Shown here: positions 9,760 to 21,466 of the stretch, one piece after another
How the letters are laid out: every line of letters begins with the position of its first letter
Position numbering within the stretch: position 1 is the stretch's first letter
Source of the DNA: Hyposmocoma kahamanoa
Lineage: Eukaryota; Arthropoda; Insecta; Lepidoptera; Cosmopterigidae
DNA length: 64,000 nt
Assembly (NCBI RefSeq): GCF_003589595.1
Contig: NW_020653900.1
Location: forward strand, 4,103,223-4,167,222
Reading direction: 5' to 3'
Translations under genes and position numbers: made by a program
The notes under the pieces: generated by a model
What the model was told of the DNA's origin: nothing
Database searches by the model: none
Seen by the model: the letters and a program-made list of their open reading frames with translations, nothing else

Positions 9760-10784
9760 GTAACTATTTAACTTAAAAGTAAACAAGAATGAGAGTGACA
9801 ATAATGATATTTGGATACATTTTTAATTGTCAAATGTGTAAAATATGCTGGACCGTTCTAAAAGTGCATGGATTTTAAAGTTCCTTTGTCTGATTGATGT
9901 ACAATAAAATTTATAAAACTATTACTTAATACTTATTTAGAGGGATTGCTTTACATGAATGAGAACGATTTAGTGACTAGCGCTGAAATTCGTATTAATG
10001 TCGATTTTTCGCTAAAACGGAGATACACAGGTTACTTCACTGTGTACACTCCAATCCGACAGGAGCCCCTTCTTACGTGTGCAAAGGGTCAAGGTGATGC
10101 GGTATGAACTTTTGTTATTAGGAGGCCTTTAGTTGAAGTGATACTAATGATAAGAAAAATTTAATCACATTTTATATTCTCAAGAAAATATGTTTGTTTA
10201 TAATAAATTAGAAAGTTACGGAATGTATTCGACGTGAAAGTTATTAGAGTTTATCCTCGATGTGAAATATTGCGATTTCCACGATTTTTTTTTTCTTAAA
10301 AATAGGGCGACGTAGAACCGGCTCCCATGAATGAGAAATTGCTCACTTTTGTAATTTTTATTTATTACTGTGACGTAGTCTTTTTATGTGTAATACAGAC
10401 TAAGTAAGCAAGCAATCATATTAAACAAATAATGCTTAGCATTCATGTAATAACATAAAAGTTATTGAAAGGGACACATTTTTGGAGGTTATCTGAAAAC
10501 AACCCAATTATTAAAACCTAAAACATGCTACTCGATTTTTTTTTCGAAATGTCGCTTTCGCCCTTTCTACAAAACACCGCCGATATACCTCATTGCGTAC
10601 GTTTTTACAGAAACACACCCCACACAAGCACACACTCCACACATTCACTTGTTTGGACAATAATTTCTTTGTAATTCTACTTGTGTACTTTCTGAATTGT
10701 AATTCTGTATTCTAATAATGTACTGTTCTTAATGAAATAATGTTATCTACGGGTAAAAAATGTCATTCATCTCCTTGTTTGCCA
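9760..10784. other. About 1 kb without recognisable features
   Basis: AT-rich; a CACACACCCC-type patch at about 10610-10640 is the only compositional landmark. Confidence 0.4.
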
Positions 10785-10972
10785 TCCATTGAGATGGAAT
10801 AAATATATAAGAAAATTCTTCTAATTTAAATGGGATGAATTCTGAGGTACCCTCTTTCCAACAAAAAAGAATCATCAAATTCGGTTCACAGATCGAGTTA
10901 TCGGGTAACATAAATGCAAAAAAACATACAGTCGAATTGAGAATATCCTCCTTTTTTGAAGTCGGTTAAAAA
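10785..10972 (-). repeat. MITE D, copy D3
   Basis: Reverse orientation: GTACCCTCTTTCCAAC, then CAGTCGAATTGAGAA and the terminal TTTTTTGAAGTCGGTTAAAA at 10954-10973. Left part diverged. Confidence 0.75.
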
Positions 10973-11404
10973 ATAAATAAATCAAGTGTGTTAATCCCTG
11001 TGATATATAGAAGACTTATACCTATATAATATAAACGAATTCTTAACAAAAAACATAGTAAATCACTAGTTTTAACCTCTAAATTTACCACCCTCGCAAC
11101 TTCAAAACTTTCGGTTCGCAATATAAGTTAAGCCATCTATCAAAACTACACGGTCATAATGAAACTCAAAACTTTGTTAAATAGCTTCGAAAAGTTCTGT
11201 AAGCCCATGCAAGATCCAGCTAATACGCGCCAACTTTGTTGCTAAATGAAAATAAAACTACTTTTTCGGATGTAAATCGCATATATTCGTTTTATTGTCC
11301 AAATAAACCCCAATTTTCTCTCTGTCCCAGTCAGCCGTGATAGTGATCGAAACATTGTTTATTCTATAAAAAACAAGTGCCTATACTTTTTGTGTACATT
11401 TTCT

Positions 11405-11556
11405 TATATAATACCAAGTGACGGGAAGAACAAGTCATGCGACTGAATCACAAAGATCTGAGGGGCACTGCCTGCGCCTGTCACCCTGAGGCTTAAGTTG
11501 ATAATCCCATGTGCGCGTAGTTTCACCAGCACCCTTACCCTTCAAAACCGGAACTT
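11405..11556 (+). repeat. Repeat B, copy B3 (internal deletion)
   Basis: ATACCAAGTGACGGGAAGAAC, then a jump to CAAAGATCTGAGGGGC and on to CTTCAAAACCGGAAC. Both a central and the distal part are missing. Confidence 0.8.
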
Positions 11557-11654
11557 TTACTATACGCCATAGCGAACATTCTAGATTTCAAATTCAGATT
11601 CCATTCTCGATTATAATGACGTTTTATTGATGTCTTAGGTTGACACTTTTTTTG

Positions 11655-11884
11655 ATTTCATAACAGTTGCATTGCCGTTAAGACCTTGAAATCGCAAAGA
11701 TCTGAGAGGTACCGCCACTGCGCTCATCACCCTGAGACATAAGTTCCATGTTCCTGCAATATCACCTGCACCCTTCAAAGCCAAAACGCAGTAATGTTCA
11801 CATTACTGATTGGTGGCAGAAATAGGTAAGGTGTCGGTATTTCCCTGGACGAATTCTTTGACAAAGAGTTTTATTGCTACTAAA
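11655..11884 (+). repeat. Repeat B, copy B4
   Basis: Starts at CATAACAGTTGCATTGCC and runs to the natural distal end TATTGCTACTAAA. Confidence 0.8.
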
Positions 11885-12069
11885 AAGTAGTTTAATTTCC
11901 TCTGTTTAACTTTTGTCGTACCATCTTAAAAAGAAAGATTCAAACCTGTTTCAAGGTTTGTGATCCTTCTTCGACTTGTAGGTTTTGTCATGGTATTAAC
12001 TTTCATAGTTAGCGAAGATATTGGTACTAAACATTTACAAATAAACTCAACTTAGAAATTAATGTTATA

Positions 12070-12102
12070 GTTATATGCCGCTACAGGGATTCGAACCGTC
12101 TC
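12070..12102 (-). repeat. tRNA-like B-box fragment
   Basis: On the minus strand GGTTCGAATCC sits in a short tRNA-like context (12081-12091). No A box or SINE body can be aligned, so this is at most a SINE head remnant. Confidence 0.3.
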
Positions 12103-12124
12103 CTTCTCAATTGTAAAGAAACAG

Positions 12125-12368
12125 TTTTTTTTATAATGTAACTTGACAGTTGCAATGCCACTCAGAGCTTTAAGATCTGAGGGGCACTGCAACTGCGCCC
12201 GTCACCCGGAGACATAAGTTGACAGGTCCCATGTGCCTGTGATTTCACCAGCACCCTTACCCTTTAAAACCGGAACGCAATAATGCTGACAATACTGCTT
12301 GGCGGCAGAAACAGGTAAGGTGGCAGTACTACCCTGGACGAACTCTTTCACAAGGAGCTCATACTACA
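12125..12368 (+). repeat. Repeat B, copy B5
   Basis: TTTTTTTTATAATGTAACTTG start with the next 45 bp of consensus deleted, then CAGTTGCAATGCC to CACAAGGAGCTCATACTAC. Confidence 0.85.
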
Positions 12369-12497
12369 ACTCTCCTTCTGGACTATCATCTCTCTAGCGC
12401 TTTATATGGTACCTCCACTTAAATAATATATCATAATCAAAGCATATGAAATAAATTATGTTAAGGCATATAAGTCCATAGTATAATTTACATGTGA

Positions 12498-12640
12498 CGC
12501 CTGTCTCCCACCGGGGTAGGCAGAAACTCTGGATCTCCACCCTTCTTCGCCTCCACCACTCCCATCAGTCTCTATATACATGCCCGTTTACTCTTAGTAC
12601 TTTTAACTTGGCCTTATCGAAGGATTTTTTTGTGGCATGA
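12498..12640 (-). pseudogene. Non-LTR reverse transcriptase C-terminal fragment
   Basis: Minus-strand translation reads GQVKSTKSKRACI, a stop, then RLMGVVEAKKG. The same KKGQVKST block occurs at 36200-36440, where it follows RPRRTYQDKIE. Both are pieces of the C-terminal tail of a common lepidopteran-type endonuclease-RT element (family recollection). Confidence 0.5.
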
Positions 12641-13039
12641 TTGATTTGATTTAATTGTGGCATGTTTTTAAGTATAATTTAGCTTACAGTTGTGTTAAGT
12701 AGCAAGCTAAATTGTTAAAACCTGATCCTCTCCCCGTGCGCCAAAAATACCGGTATCATTATTACCTATGTAAATACCTGGCTCATTACCACAACGTTCG
12801 TTACGTAAGAAAGCGTATATTTGCGCAGGGTTTATTCTTAAAACGTTCGTTACTGATACTCCTTGAACAAATTGATAACTCTCGTTTTATACGTGTAGGT
12901 AAGAGGTTTAACTTTAAGCGCGAAATACTTTACTGATAGGTAGAGTACTCATGAACAACCATAACAATAAATTTTCGAACACGTTATAATTACAGAGTTA
13001 ATATTTATTATACTAGGGTTGATACAAATATATATCATC

Positions 13040-14034
13040 TGCTTAAATGGTAAAACCATGTAAGTGACATTTTCCACAAATTGTGTACCAGTAGTAAGAA
13101 GTTCACCATCTTTCTGCAGAACTAAAATAAAAATATGATTTTTAATATAATACAGAATTGAGTTCTTAGGTTTTCATGATTGTTACACGCAGGAAATTAA
13201 ATATTTTTTCGGATCTACAGTCACAGTCAGCCGTGACCATGGAACCTGTAACGGGATGTTACAGGTCCTACCAAACGTTGGTTTTTTTGGAAAAATGAAT
13301 CTTTATGCGATTTAGATCCAAAAAAATAATTTCATTTCTAACGCAGAAGACAGACCCGTGAAAATAATATATTTTTAATACTTAATTAGATCTTTAAAGG
13401 CGCTTTACAGATCTCACGGTCATGCCTGGCTGTCAGCCGGAAACATTGGTTACTTCGAAACAAATATACACGGTTTGAATTCGAAAAAAAATTAATTTCA
13501 TAAGAAATTATAAATATAAATTAAACAGAAGTCAGTATCGCGAAAATAATTTCTTTTCAATGTCTAAATAGGTTTTTATTCGCTACGTATTACTAATATA
13601 CCATTAGTAAAGTTGAAGCCCTCCCAGTCCCAAAACGAATTTGTTTGCGAGCTAGCGAAGATTATAGCTAGCTTTGGCCTATATTTTGGCGACTCTTTTT
13701 TTGGGAAAATTATTTATTTATAATAAAAATATGAACTGGCTCTTAAACGCCATTGGTTGACAAGAACAAGCTAACTGTGCGTCGACTTTGCTGATGGTAC
13801 ATACATTATATTCGCACTTTTAAAGGGGTTTAAAGATTCCAGGAACTTTTTTGAAAGGAAATTATTCGGTAACTTTTTTATACTTAAATAGGAGAAATAA
13901 AAACTCTTATTAAGTTTATAGCTTTTTTGTTATTGTGTTTCACGTGCAGAAAAATAGTGATTTTCTTATCATAGCTAATATAAATTAAAGACTTTTCGTG
14001 GAAAATGTCACTTATGTGGTTTTACCTTTAAACA
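13040..14034. mobile_element. MITE J, expanded or composite copy
   Basis: Left end CTGCTTAAATGGTAAAACC followed by AAGTGACATTTTCCACAA. Right end GTGGAAAATGTCACTTATGTGG then TTTTACCTTTAAACAG. These are the inverted ends seen in the complete J copy at 24262-24538. About 700 bp of other sequence, including repeat C pieces, sits between, so it is read as J plus later insertions. Confidence 0.55.
13170..13560. repeat. Repeat C pieces inside J
   Basis: GAGTTCTTAGGTTTTCATGA, GTGACCATGGAACCTGTAAC, CCAAACGTTGG and two GGATCTA/GATTTAGATCC-type blocks. CCTGTAACGGGATGTTACAGG at about 13244-13264 is a small perfect-arm hairpin. Confidence 0.5.
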
Positions 14035-14038
14035 GACG

Positions 14039-14335
14039 GTAGCTGTAGAGTTCCTTGTGAAAGAGTTCGTCTGTGGAAGTACTGCCACCTTACCTATTTC
14101 TGCCGCCAAGCAGTAATGTGAGCATTACTGCGTTCCGCTTTCGAAGGGTAAGGGTGCTGGTGAAATTACAGGCACAAGGGACTTGTCAATATTAAGTCTC
14201 AGGATGACGGGCGCAGTGGCAGTGCCTCTCAGGCCTCTACGATTTAGAGCTCTAAGTGGCACTGCAACTGTCATGGAAAGGCATGTCGCTTACTATCAGG
14301 ACTTGTTCGTCCCGTCGCTTGATATTATAAAAAAC
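14039..14335 (-). repeat. Repeat B, copy B6, near complete
   Basis: Reads GTTCCTTGTGAAAGAGTTCG through to CTTGATATTATAAAAAA, the full length of the family in reverse. Its left edge abuts the right end of MITE J, so one may have inserted beside the other. Confidence 0.9.
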
Positions 14336-14339
14336 GGAG

Positions 14340-15023
14340 CCCGAGCGAAACGAAGCTTGTTTGTTTGAAACATCAAATAAACGCGATGTAGATCCGGAAA
14401 ATACTATCATGTCACCTCTGCAGTCTGCACTAATTAATGAGCTATTGAACGTAGTTCGTAATCCAGTTCAATCCGTTCGTTCATTTGGGGATCGAAAGTC
14501 AAGAATCGATCTCCAGGTCTAAACAAAAGCGGCTCTGAGAAGAATAATCACCCTCTTGTAATCATGTCTTTACACACAAAGGCGAATTTGCGGGTAGAAT
14601 AAATAAATACCGTTCAAAACAATATTCTTTTTAAATATTTTGTTTAGAACTTACCTCCAGGCGTGATTGTAGATTTTATTTTACTAACCCAAATTTTACA
14701 CGGACATATTATAGCGATATGATAAAAAATGCTTTGTCAGGGTTGGATTTAGTTGTTCAATTACAAGGTTAATTGCGGTTAATTGCCTGTATACAATCGG
14801 GTTATTTACGTTCATAGTTGCTTTGGTATTTTGTTAAAAATATATCTAGCTTAACATTTTGAAACGTACTTATTGTAAATGGGATTGAGAATGTAAAACT
14901 TGACCCAAAGTAGGTAAGATTTGAGATTGCACTTAATATCTGTATTGTACTAACTCATACAATAAATGTTTCTAATTTTTGGCAATTATGTTAAACCAAA
15001 ATCTCTGGAGTATCGGCACGCTA
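14340..15023. other. No gene or repeat recognised
   Basis: Only a short AACGCGATGTAGATCCGG piece at 14380-14397 recalls repeat C; the rest is AT-rich and without open frames. Confidence 0.35.
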
Positions 15024-15355
15024 TGATGGCCGTTTTGATAGATTATAATAGTGAGGTCAAATCTAAATTAATTATCGAAACAAATATAATCAAATGCGAG
15101 TCGCATCCATAAGTTTTTAAATTTATAACTAGTATTGCAAGAGGTAGCTGATTAAAAAGTTTTAATAAAACGTAAATTAAAATGTTTACTAAATATATCG
15201 TCAATTCGAAACTGCTTTGTTTTGCATTGAGCTTTGACTTGCCGGAGGTAGAAGTTGTGCTGGCCAGCGATCCTATGTACATAAATTATCTCCTTCAACG
15301 TAGTTATGAATTAATACAAAACTTAATGAGCGGGCAAACGTCAAAACGGCCATCA
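15024..15355. mobile_element. 332-bp element with TGATGGCCGTTTTGA ends
   Basis: Both ends are TGATGGCCGTTTTGA in inverted orientation (15 of 15), with TA on each side (15022-15023, 15356-15357). This fits a TA-targeting MITE. A 67-codon frame (15182-15385) runs through and past the right end, which argues against it being a gene. Only one copy is visible in the window. Confidence 0.5.
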
Positions 15356-15399
15356 TATATGAATGTAGTATTAAGGGAGATGTGAAGTGTAAATAAAGT

Positions 15400-16200
15400 A
15401 CAGAAATTTTATCAATCTAAGATGCTATATAATTATGTTGATGCCTTGACAACAAACTTCGTTTGTCCATGCTTTGTAGTATTTTGGTTGATGGAGTCAT
15501 TATGATAGTAGCATGTTCAAAGAAACAAAACCCTGACCCAAACAGAAGATAGGCGTTTTAATAACATCACAGAATCCAGTCAAACTCCAATTTCGGTTGT
15601 TTTATCGGATAATTACTGGCGGTAATGCAATTTATAATACTAAAAAAAATCTGCTATCAAATAGGTTCCTTGTAGCCGTTCCAATAAGGAGAGAATTCCA
15701 GATTCCTACCTATAACTTCGTATAATGTATTTTTTTCTCAAGGATATTTAGCGGTCGACCGCAGATGCTTTGACTGGGCCTTTTGTCAAAAAGATGAAGA
15801 AGAAGTCAAGAGGATAAGGTGGGCGCGTGTAGAGTGAGCTCTTCGTTCTCTCCGACTAGGACGGTAATTGCGTATGGAATATGATTAACCTGGTTAATTT
15901 GTATACATAAAATCAGTCACCCTGGCGATTGAACCAAACATGTTGCAAATGAAAATCAATATAATGTTGGGCAACGCCCTTGAATGCTAAATTCGTACCT
16001 GTATAGTTGCTTTTTGAAATAATTGCCGAGCGGCTCGCGTGAATTTATGAATATGGATGAGAGGAAATAAAAGGTTTGTACTCAAAATTTCGAATTTCAG
16101 CGGATGACCAATGCTTTACTTTCACATTGCCATATTTTATGATTTGAATATTGTAACTTGTTGCTACGTACGTGGATTTTTCAGGTAATCGTAATATTAT
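15400..16200. other. No gene or repeat recognised
   Basis: Mixed composition; CTGGTTAATTTGTATAC-like text near 15890 recurs loosely at 14770-14810 (AATTGCGGTTAATTGCC) but cannot be classified. Confidence 0.35.
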
Positions 16201-16205
16201 ATATT

Positions 16206-16520
16206 TATGTATCATTTATCGCCAAAAGACGTCCACTGCTGGATATGGGGTTTACCCAAAGATGCCACAACAAGCGGTCTGCATCCAGCGGAATCCTGCA
16301 ATCTTCACCAGGACATCGGTCCACCTTGTGAGTGGTCTGCCCATGCTGCATGTTCCGGTATGCGATCGTCACTTAAGTTTTACAATTCTTTGGGCTTTGC
16401 CGGTTGGTTTGGTTCTATTGTGGAAGTCCTCATTTTTTATCCAATATCGCAATGCGTCTCCTTTAAGTGACCTTGAGCCTTGTAGACCCATAGTAAGCGA
16501 CCACGTATCAGTGCAGTAAG
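16206..16520 (-). pseudogene. RTE-type retrotransposon fragment
   Basis: Minus-strand translation gives GRPLTRWTDVLVKIAGFRWM followed by QTACC (about 16350-16250). This is the GRPxxRWxDDLVKxAGxxWM signature at the C-terminus of RTE-clade endonuclease-RT proteins common in Lepidoptera. The catalytic RT domain is absent and internal segments are deleted. Plus-strand open frames of 115 and 87 codons over this stretch are antisense artefacts. Confidence 0.75.
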
Positions 16521-17159
16521 TTTTCGTTTTCGTTGTCCTGACCACTCATTTATTCATTCATTCAAAGGTGTTTCATGTTTTTATGTTAGAACCAATTTAA
16601 GAGATGATAATGATAACTCAGAAATAAAATACGTGTCACATCATTTAATCAGTCACCAAACCTGGTTAAGTTAGGAAGTAAAAAAGTTAAAAATACGAAG
16701 GAAAGTGAGAAAAAATTACCATTACAAATCTTTTACCTACAGGCATACGTGTTTCTAGATGTTTTTGTATACCAACGCTAGAAGCAAGTCATTCCTGATA
16801 TTAGTTTTCTATTATTCTAAAAAATCTATTCTCGAACAATGCTTTTGTTGTGGCTTATACAAAGATTTTGCAATCAATCGTTGGGAATATCGCTCGCTCA
16901 TAATTCATTTTTATTCGAGTCTCAGTTCTCTTATATTATAGGTAACGAGTGAGTTGTGAGTACATATTATTTACTCAGTGCCGGCGTAACCTAAAGTGCA
17001 GGGTGTGCGGTACACAGTCTTGCTTAGGGGGAGATTAGAGTGCCTCTTGTGACGTCTCCAAAGAGCCTGTGTCGCCCGCGGCGCAAGCGAAATAAACGGG
17101 TTTATTGCTTCCCAACATCACTTTGGTAATTTTCAGGTTACTTTTTTTTCTAATTTCGG

Positions 17160-17640
17160 TGGCAATTGTTATTATTCATAAGTTAGTAGCGGTCTAGACG
17201 AGGGCCTAAGGCGAGGACACGCGCCGGGCACATGAGATGCCCTTTAAGTCGGAAGCTATATTAGGACACGGTCACGGGACACTGCGACTGGCATCTCCGG
17301 CACTATCCCGGAGAGATAGATATCCCCCGTCCCCTCAGTCGCCTAAGTTATTGGGAAATGGAGAGATGCCGTTTTTCGGCGTCGTCGGGAAGTGAGCGTG
17401 CCTTACAGCTCAGCCACCAAAGAGGAAATTTGGTAGTGGATTCAGAGTCAACGGCTTAGCGGTGCTAAAAAAACTCCGGTACCTATTACACTAGTCTTCT
17501 GAGAACCGTATGAAGTCCGTGCAAACGGGCTGATCTAGAGTCAGGACCTGACTGAGTAGGTCCCTGTGCGGGTTTGCTTGCACAGGTTATAATGCCTCTT
17601 TGTTCTACGGGCGGTGTTCCGTATAAATTCGTATTGAGTT
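17160..17640. other. GC-rich unclassified block
   Basis: Distinctly GC-richer than its surroundings (CGGTCACGGGACACTGCG, CTCCGGCACTATCCCGG), bounded by AT-rich DNA. The composition suggests a decayed retroelement body or untranslated region, but no protein motif is readable and no second copy is present. Confidence 0.3.
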
Positions 17641-17649
17641 TTCGAGTTT

Positions 17650-17705
17650 TAACATGGTGTCGGTGTATTTAACAAATTAGTGGAGTTACTTCACAAAAAT
17701 AAAAA
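17650..17705 (+). repeat. SINE E body fragment
   Basis: CAAATTAGTGGAGTTACTTCAC matches the SINE E body; nothing upstream can be aligned. Confidence 0.4.
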
Positions 17706-17749
17706 CAAGTAAGTATTAAATTTTGATCACGTGCCTACTAGAGGGTGCC

Positions 17750-18455
17750 AGGGTATTGATTGCACCCGGGTGCTACATGGGTTAGCACCGGCACTGTGTA
17801 TATATACTTATGGGTGTATTTAAAGTAGCGCTAAAAAAAGGTTGAATTATGGTAACAACGTTCATACGTTGCACTAGCCACATACAGCAGAATGTTTAGT
17901 AGTAAAATTTTTCGTCCTTCGGGACAGGCCAATTGGCCATACTGTCAATTCTTAGATTTCAATTTTTCTTGAATTATCTCATTCAAATTAAACGTTCAGC
18001 CACATGTAGCCAATAGTACATATGAGCTTTGTTATCGTATTTTTTTTTCTATGAGTATATTTTACTATATTAAATGTCCTCATCGCTTCGATTTATTCAT
18101 GAAATCAAAATGTGGACCCCAGAAAGTAATATTGTTTCATCTACTAAACCAAAATGATACGTTTTTTAAGATCCAAAACACAATACTGTAATAATACGTT
18201 GAAAAATCTTCCGATTAAAAGAAATGGATACACGGATACGTTGAATAGCTTCAATGCCATTGCCAAAAGTTTCAGGGTTGAATGGAGGAACATCCATCAT
18301 TACGTACCAAAACAAACACATTTTTCTAACTTATAATTCTGGAGGCACAACGGGAGCGAAATTTGGATATAGAAAATACTGATTTTAACACGGATAATAA
18401 GATAGATAAGTAAGTGTAACAAGCGTTTGATTTATATGTAGTGCCACACAGCGTC
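17750..18455. other. No gene or repeat recognised
   Basis: A 60-codon open frame at 18154-18336 has no recognisable content. Confidence 0.3.
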
Positions 18456-18458
18456 ACT

Positions 18459-18500
18459 CATCCAGTATATAACCAGAAATAGAGACGAAATAAGGAAATA
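18459..18500 (+). repeat. MITE M1 end fragment
   Basis: CATCCAGTATATAACCAGAA followed by ATAGAGACGAAATAAGG is the terminal repeat of the M1 family (19349-19851); the rest is missing. Confidence 0.65.
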
Positions 18501-18715
18501 ATACTTCAAGGACTGCAGTACTGCGAACGAGAAGACGTCCCGGTGCTTTCCGAAAGCTGCCCAACCGAGTCGGAATCGACAATTGACCCTTTTCTCGAAG
18601 TTGGCTCTGCCAAATTGGACGGTTTGGTTCCCAGGATTATAGGCAGAAATGCTCTATGGAATCTATAAATTAGTAACATTAATTAACAATGCATGATCAT
18701 TCAGATCATTCGAAT

Positions 18716-18943
18716 CATTGACTTACAAATAAATGGACGACGGGTCTAATACAAAAACCACGAAAAAAATGTCCCAAGTCAACCTATTCAAAATTTAAAT
18801 TGTTATGTCATCGCAGTATCGCGCTGTCCGTAGAACAAATGAAGACTAAAGCGGAGTGTCGCGCTCTGTATACGATTTTAGCGCCTTACAAGTGCGGACA
18901 CTTTTTAGCGCGGACCCGACGTCCATATAATTGTAAGTCAATG
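18716..18943. mobile_element. hAT-type MITE, copy E2
   Basis: 228 bp with the same CATTGACTTACAA ends as E1 and an inner deletion relative to it. Perfect 8-bp flanks ATTCGAAT (18708-18715, 18944-18951); the target is itself palindromic. Confidence 0.88.
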
Positions 18944-18983
18944 ATTCGAATACGAAAATTAGCAAGTTACGAATTTGTCATTC

Positions 18984-19199
18984 TTTTTTTTATAACATCA
19001 AGTGACGGGACGAACAAGTCGTGCGCGTGATGGTAAGCTACACGCCTGTCCATAACAGTTGCAGTGCCACTCAGAGCTTTTAATTGCAAAGATCTGAGGG
19101 GCACTATTACTATACTATTCCTGCTTGAAGGCAGAAATAGGTAAGGTGGCAGTACTTCCCTAGACGAACTCTTTCACAAGGAACTCTACTGCTACTAAA
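18984..19199 (+). repeat. Repeat B, copy B7 (internal deletion)
   Basis: TTTTTATAACATCAAGTGACG to AGATCTGAGGGGCAC, then a jump over about 100 bp of consensus to GAAGGCAGAAATAGG and the natural end CTACTGCTACTAAA. Confidence 0.88.
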
Positions 19200-19348
19200 T
19201 GACAGGATTAGTAATTATTAGTCGCATATCGACACCATTCACAATCGTGCAAATTGTGATGAAAGGATTTGCCAATCGGCGCGCGTAAGGGCAATGCTAC
19301 ACGGTGCGTTGAGTCGGCGGTGTGCGACGACGCCATAAGCAGTGACGC

Positions 19349-19851
19349 CATCGAGTATATAACCAGAAATAGAGACGAAATGTCATATTATTTGTTTGAA
19401 AACTATTCTGCCAAATCATTACGGTGACAACTGCGCTCCGACTGACCAGCTCGAATTCGAAACAATTGACGACCAGTTCGACCAGTTAACTTGAACTATG
19501 CTATAATGGACGAAAATTGCAAAATTACATATTGAATATTTAATTACCGATGAAATGTGATTTCGTTTGTTTTGTAATTAGATATTTTGCTGTTTTTCCC
19601 ACACCACCGAATGGAACAGCCCCCATGGTTAGAGTATTATCATTATTACAATAAATACTACATATTTTTGGAATATACGGAGACCTACACACAGGTCAGT
19701 TATTGGCACTGTTCTATTTCAGCTTTCTAATTTGTGATTTCAGCGCGAACGAGAGTTGATATTTAAAAGTGATATCAAGCCCATTTACCAGATGAGTTGC
19801 CAGGGATGAATGGCCCTTATTTCGTCTCTATTTCTGGTTATATATTCGATG
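19349..19851. mobile_element. MITE M1, complete copy M1a
   Basis: 503 bp. Ends CATCGAGTATATAACCAGAA and, inverted, CATCGAATATATAACCAGAA, each continuing ATAGAGACGAAAT. The interior holds CAATTTTCGTCCATTATAGC-type blocks shared with M1b and M1c. No coding region. A clear target duplication is not visible, so the superfamily stays open. Confidence 0.8.
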
Positions 19852-19859
19852 ATTGTTCT

Positions 19860-20550
19860 ATACAGTGTAGAATTCATTAGATATCCCATATTTAGTTAAT
19901 GCAGTGCAAAACAAAAACCAATTTATTCTTCTCATCTCATCATTACTATTATTTTCTTGTATGGGGCATGTCTAGAAATCTGACAATATCTCCTAATATT
20001 AAAGCTCAAAGTGAAACCTTTTTTTCATGTTTTGTACGAAATCTATTTTGCAATGTTATTTCTAAATATTCTTATAAACAAACATAACATTTTTCTTCAA
20101 ATTACAGGTAAATGAACCGTTCAAAATTACCAAACCGCAATGAATATCGAACGCACACATGATGCGGCCACAGGTACACAATACACGTACAGTGCACGCA
20201 CACAAACGAACGCATTTTCAGCTATGTTATGGTCAAACTTAGACGCGAGCGTTCGTTTCAACATATCCTGTCCTGAACATGTTCTGCATTTGTAGTAACT
20301 TAAAATTAATTTTGACTTTAATTCTAAAACAGAAATTTAGAAAAACGTTTTTCTAAATCTCGATCTAGCCGACTTGCTCGTGTAGTTGACGATGGAGATC
20401 CCAAGATGCATGCAAGCCTGACAATGTTTTTAGTTTGGTTTCTTAAGTGATTGAATGCGCTTTGTTTTGTTGGTGTCAACGTGACATTGACCTACGTTTT
20501 ATCATTCTCTAAGCCTACATTTCGTGTTAAGTGGTGTTACTTTTTTCAGT
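19860..20550. other. Unassigned; upstream of the DUF4817 relic
   Basis: Contains an alternating CACGTACAGTGCACGCACAC patch (20180-20205). A TATA-like or initiator element for the following relic cannot be fixed. Confidence 0.3.
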
Positions 20551-20581
20551 GTGAGTGTTGAGTAAAAAGAACTTTTCAAAG

Positions 20582-20944
20582 ATGCCTTGGCATGCATTTA
20601 GTGCTCGGGACTGTGTCGACATGGTTTTGTGTTACGGCATGGCCAGTGGAAATGCCTCTGAGGTCCTTCGACTTTACGGAATTGCAAATTCAACTGCTGT
20701 TCAGTCTCGCGATGTGCGAGTTTTCACCCGAACTGTACAGCGTCTGCTGGGCAACCAGCCGATCGTGACCTTTTCAGAGAGAGGTGGGGGAAATTACAAC
20801 CACCGCCGGAAGAAGCTATTCTTGGCACGGTGCGAGAAAACCCACGTTTTGGAGTGTGAACAACAGCCAAAGTTCTACGGAATTGACTTGACCATTGCGC
20901 TCGGTAAGTGCACGATCAGACAGTACGGGCAGCGAGGTGCATAA
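20582..20944 (+). pseudogene. DUF4817-type helix-turn-helix transposase relic, N-terminal part
   Basis: Starts at the second Met of the open frame (MPWHAFSARDCVDM, then VLCYGMASGNASEVLRLYG), the pattern of the DUF4817 helix-turn-helix found at the N-terminus of insect transposase-like proteins. TVQRLLGNQPIV and ERGGGNYN follow. At about 20800 the homologous frame shifts by one: the other frame continues PEEAILGTVRENPRFGV, a stop, TTAKVLRN and another stop, which fits the usual second HTH. The open frame to 20944 after that point is therefore not the family sequence. No DDE domain follows before the gap at 21067. It is a broken, truncated copy; the domain call is from recollection of the family. 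Confidence 0.6.
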
Positions 20945-21066
20945 ACTCACATTCATACACTCTGTCGCATGCGTTACATTGGGCGTCCTAAATAAAAGCG
21001 GTTTCAAAGTAAATTATTTTTGATTAACATTTCAAATGATACTAAAGTAATTATTATTATAAAAAA

Positions 21067-21466
21067 NNNNNNNNNNNNNNNNNNNNNNNNNNNNNNNNNN
21101 NNNNNNNNNNNNNNNNNNNNNNNNNNNNNNNNNNNNNNNNNNNNNNNNNNNNNNNNNNNNNNNNNNNNNNNNNNNNNNNNNNNNNNNNNNNNNNNNNNNN
21201 NNNNNNNNNNNNNNNNNNNNNNNNNNNNNNNNNNNNNNNNNNNNNNNNNNNNNNNNNNNNNNNNNNNNNNNNNNNNNNNNNNNNNNNNNNNNNNNNNNNN
21301 NNNNNNNNNNNNNNNNNNNNNNNNNNNNNNNNNNNNNNNNNNNNNNNNNNNNNNNNNNNNNNNNNNNNNNNNNNNNNNNNNNNNNNNNNNNNNNNNNNNN
21401 NNNNNNNNNNNNNNNNNNNNNNNNNNNNNNNNNNNNNNNNNNNNNNNNNNNNNNNNNNNNNNNNNN
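21067..21466. other. Assembly gap (400 N)
   Basis: Exactly 400 N. The right edge starts inside a MITE D end (GGTTACCGGAAAGTGCGCG), so the missing DNA probably includes repeat sequence. Confidence 0.99.

Noticed and set aside
15182..15385. 67-codon frame with an upstream AT-rich leader
   Set aside because: Crosses the border of a terminal-inverted-repeat element and resembles nothing known.
16172..16519. 115- and 87-codon plus-strand frames
   Set aside because: They lie antisense to an RTE C-terminal fragment.
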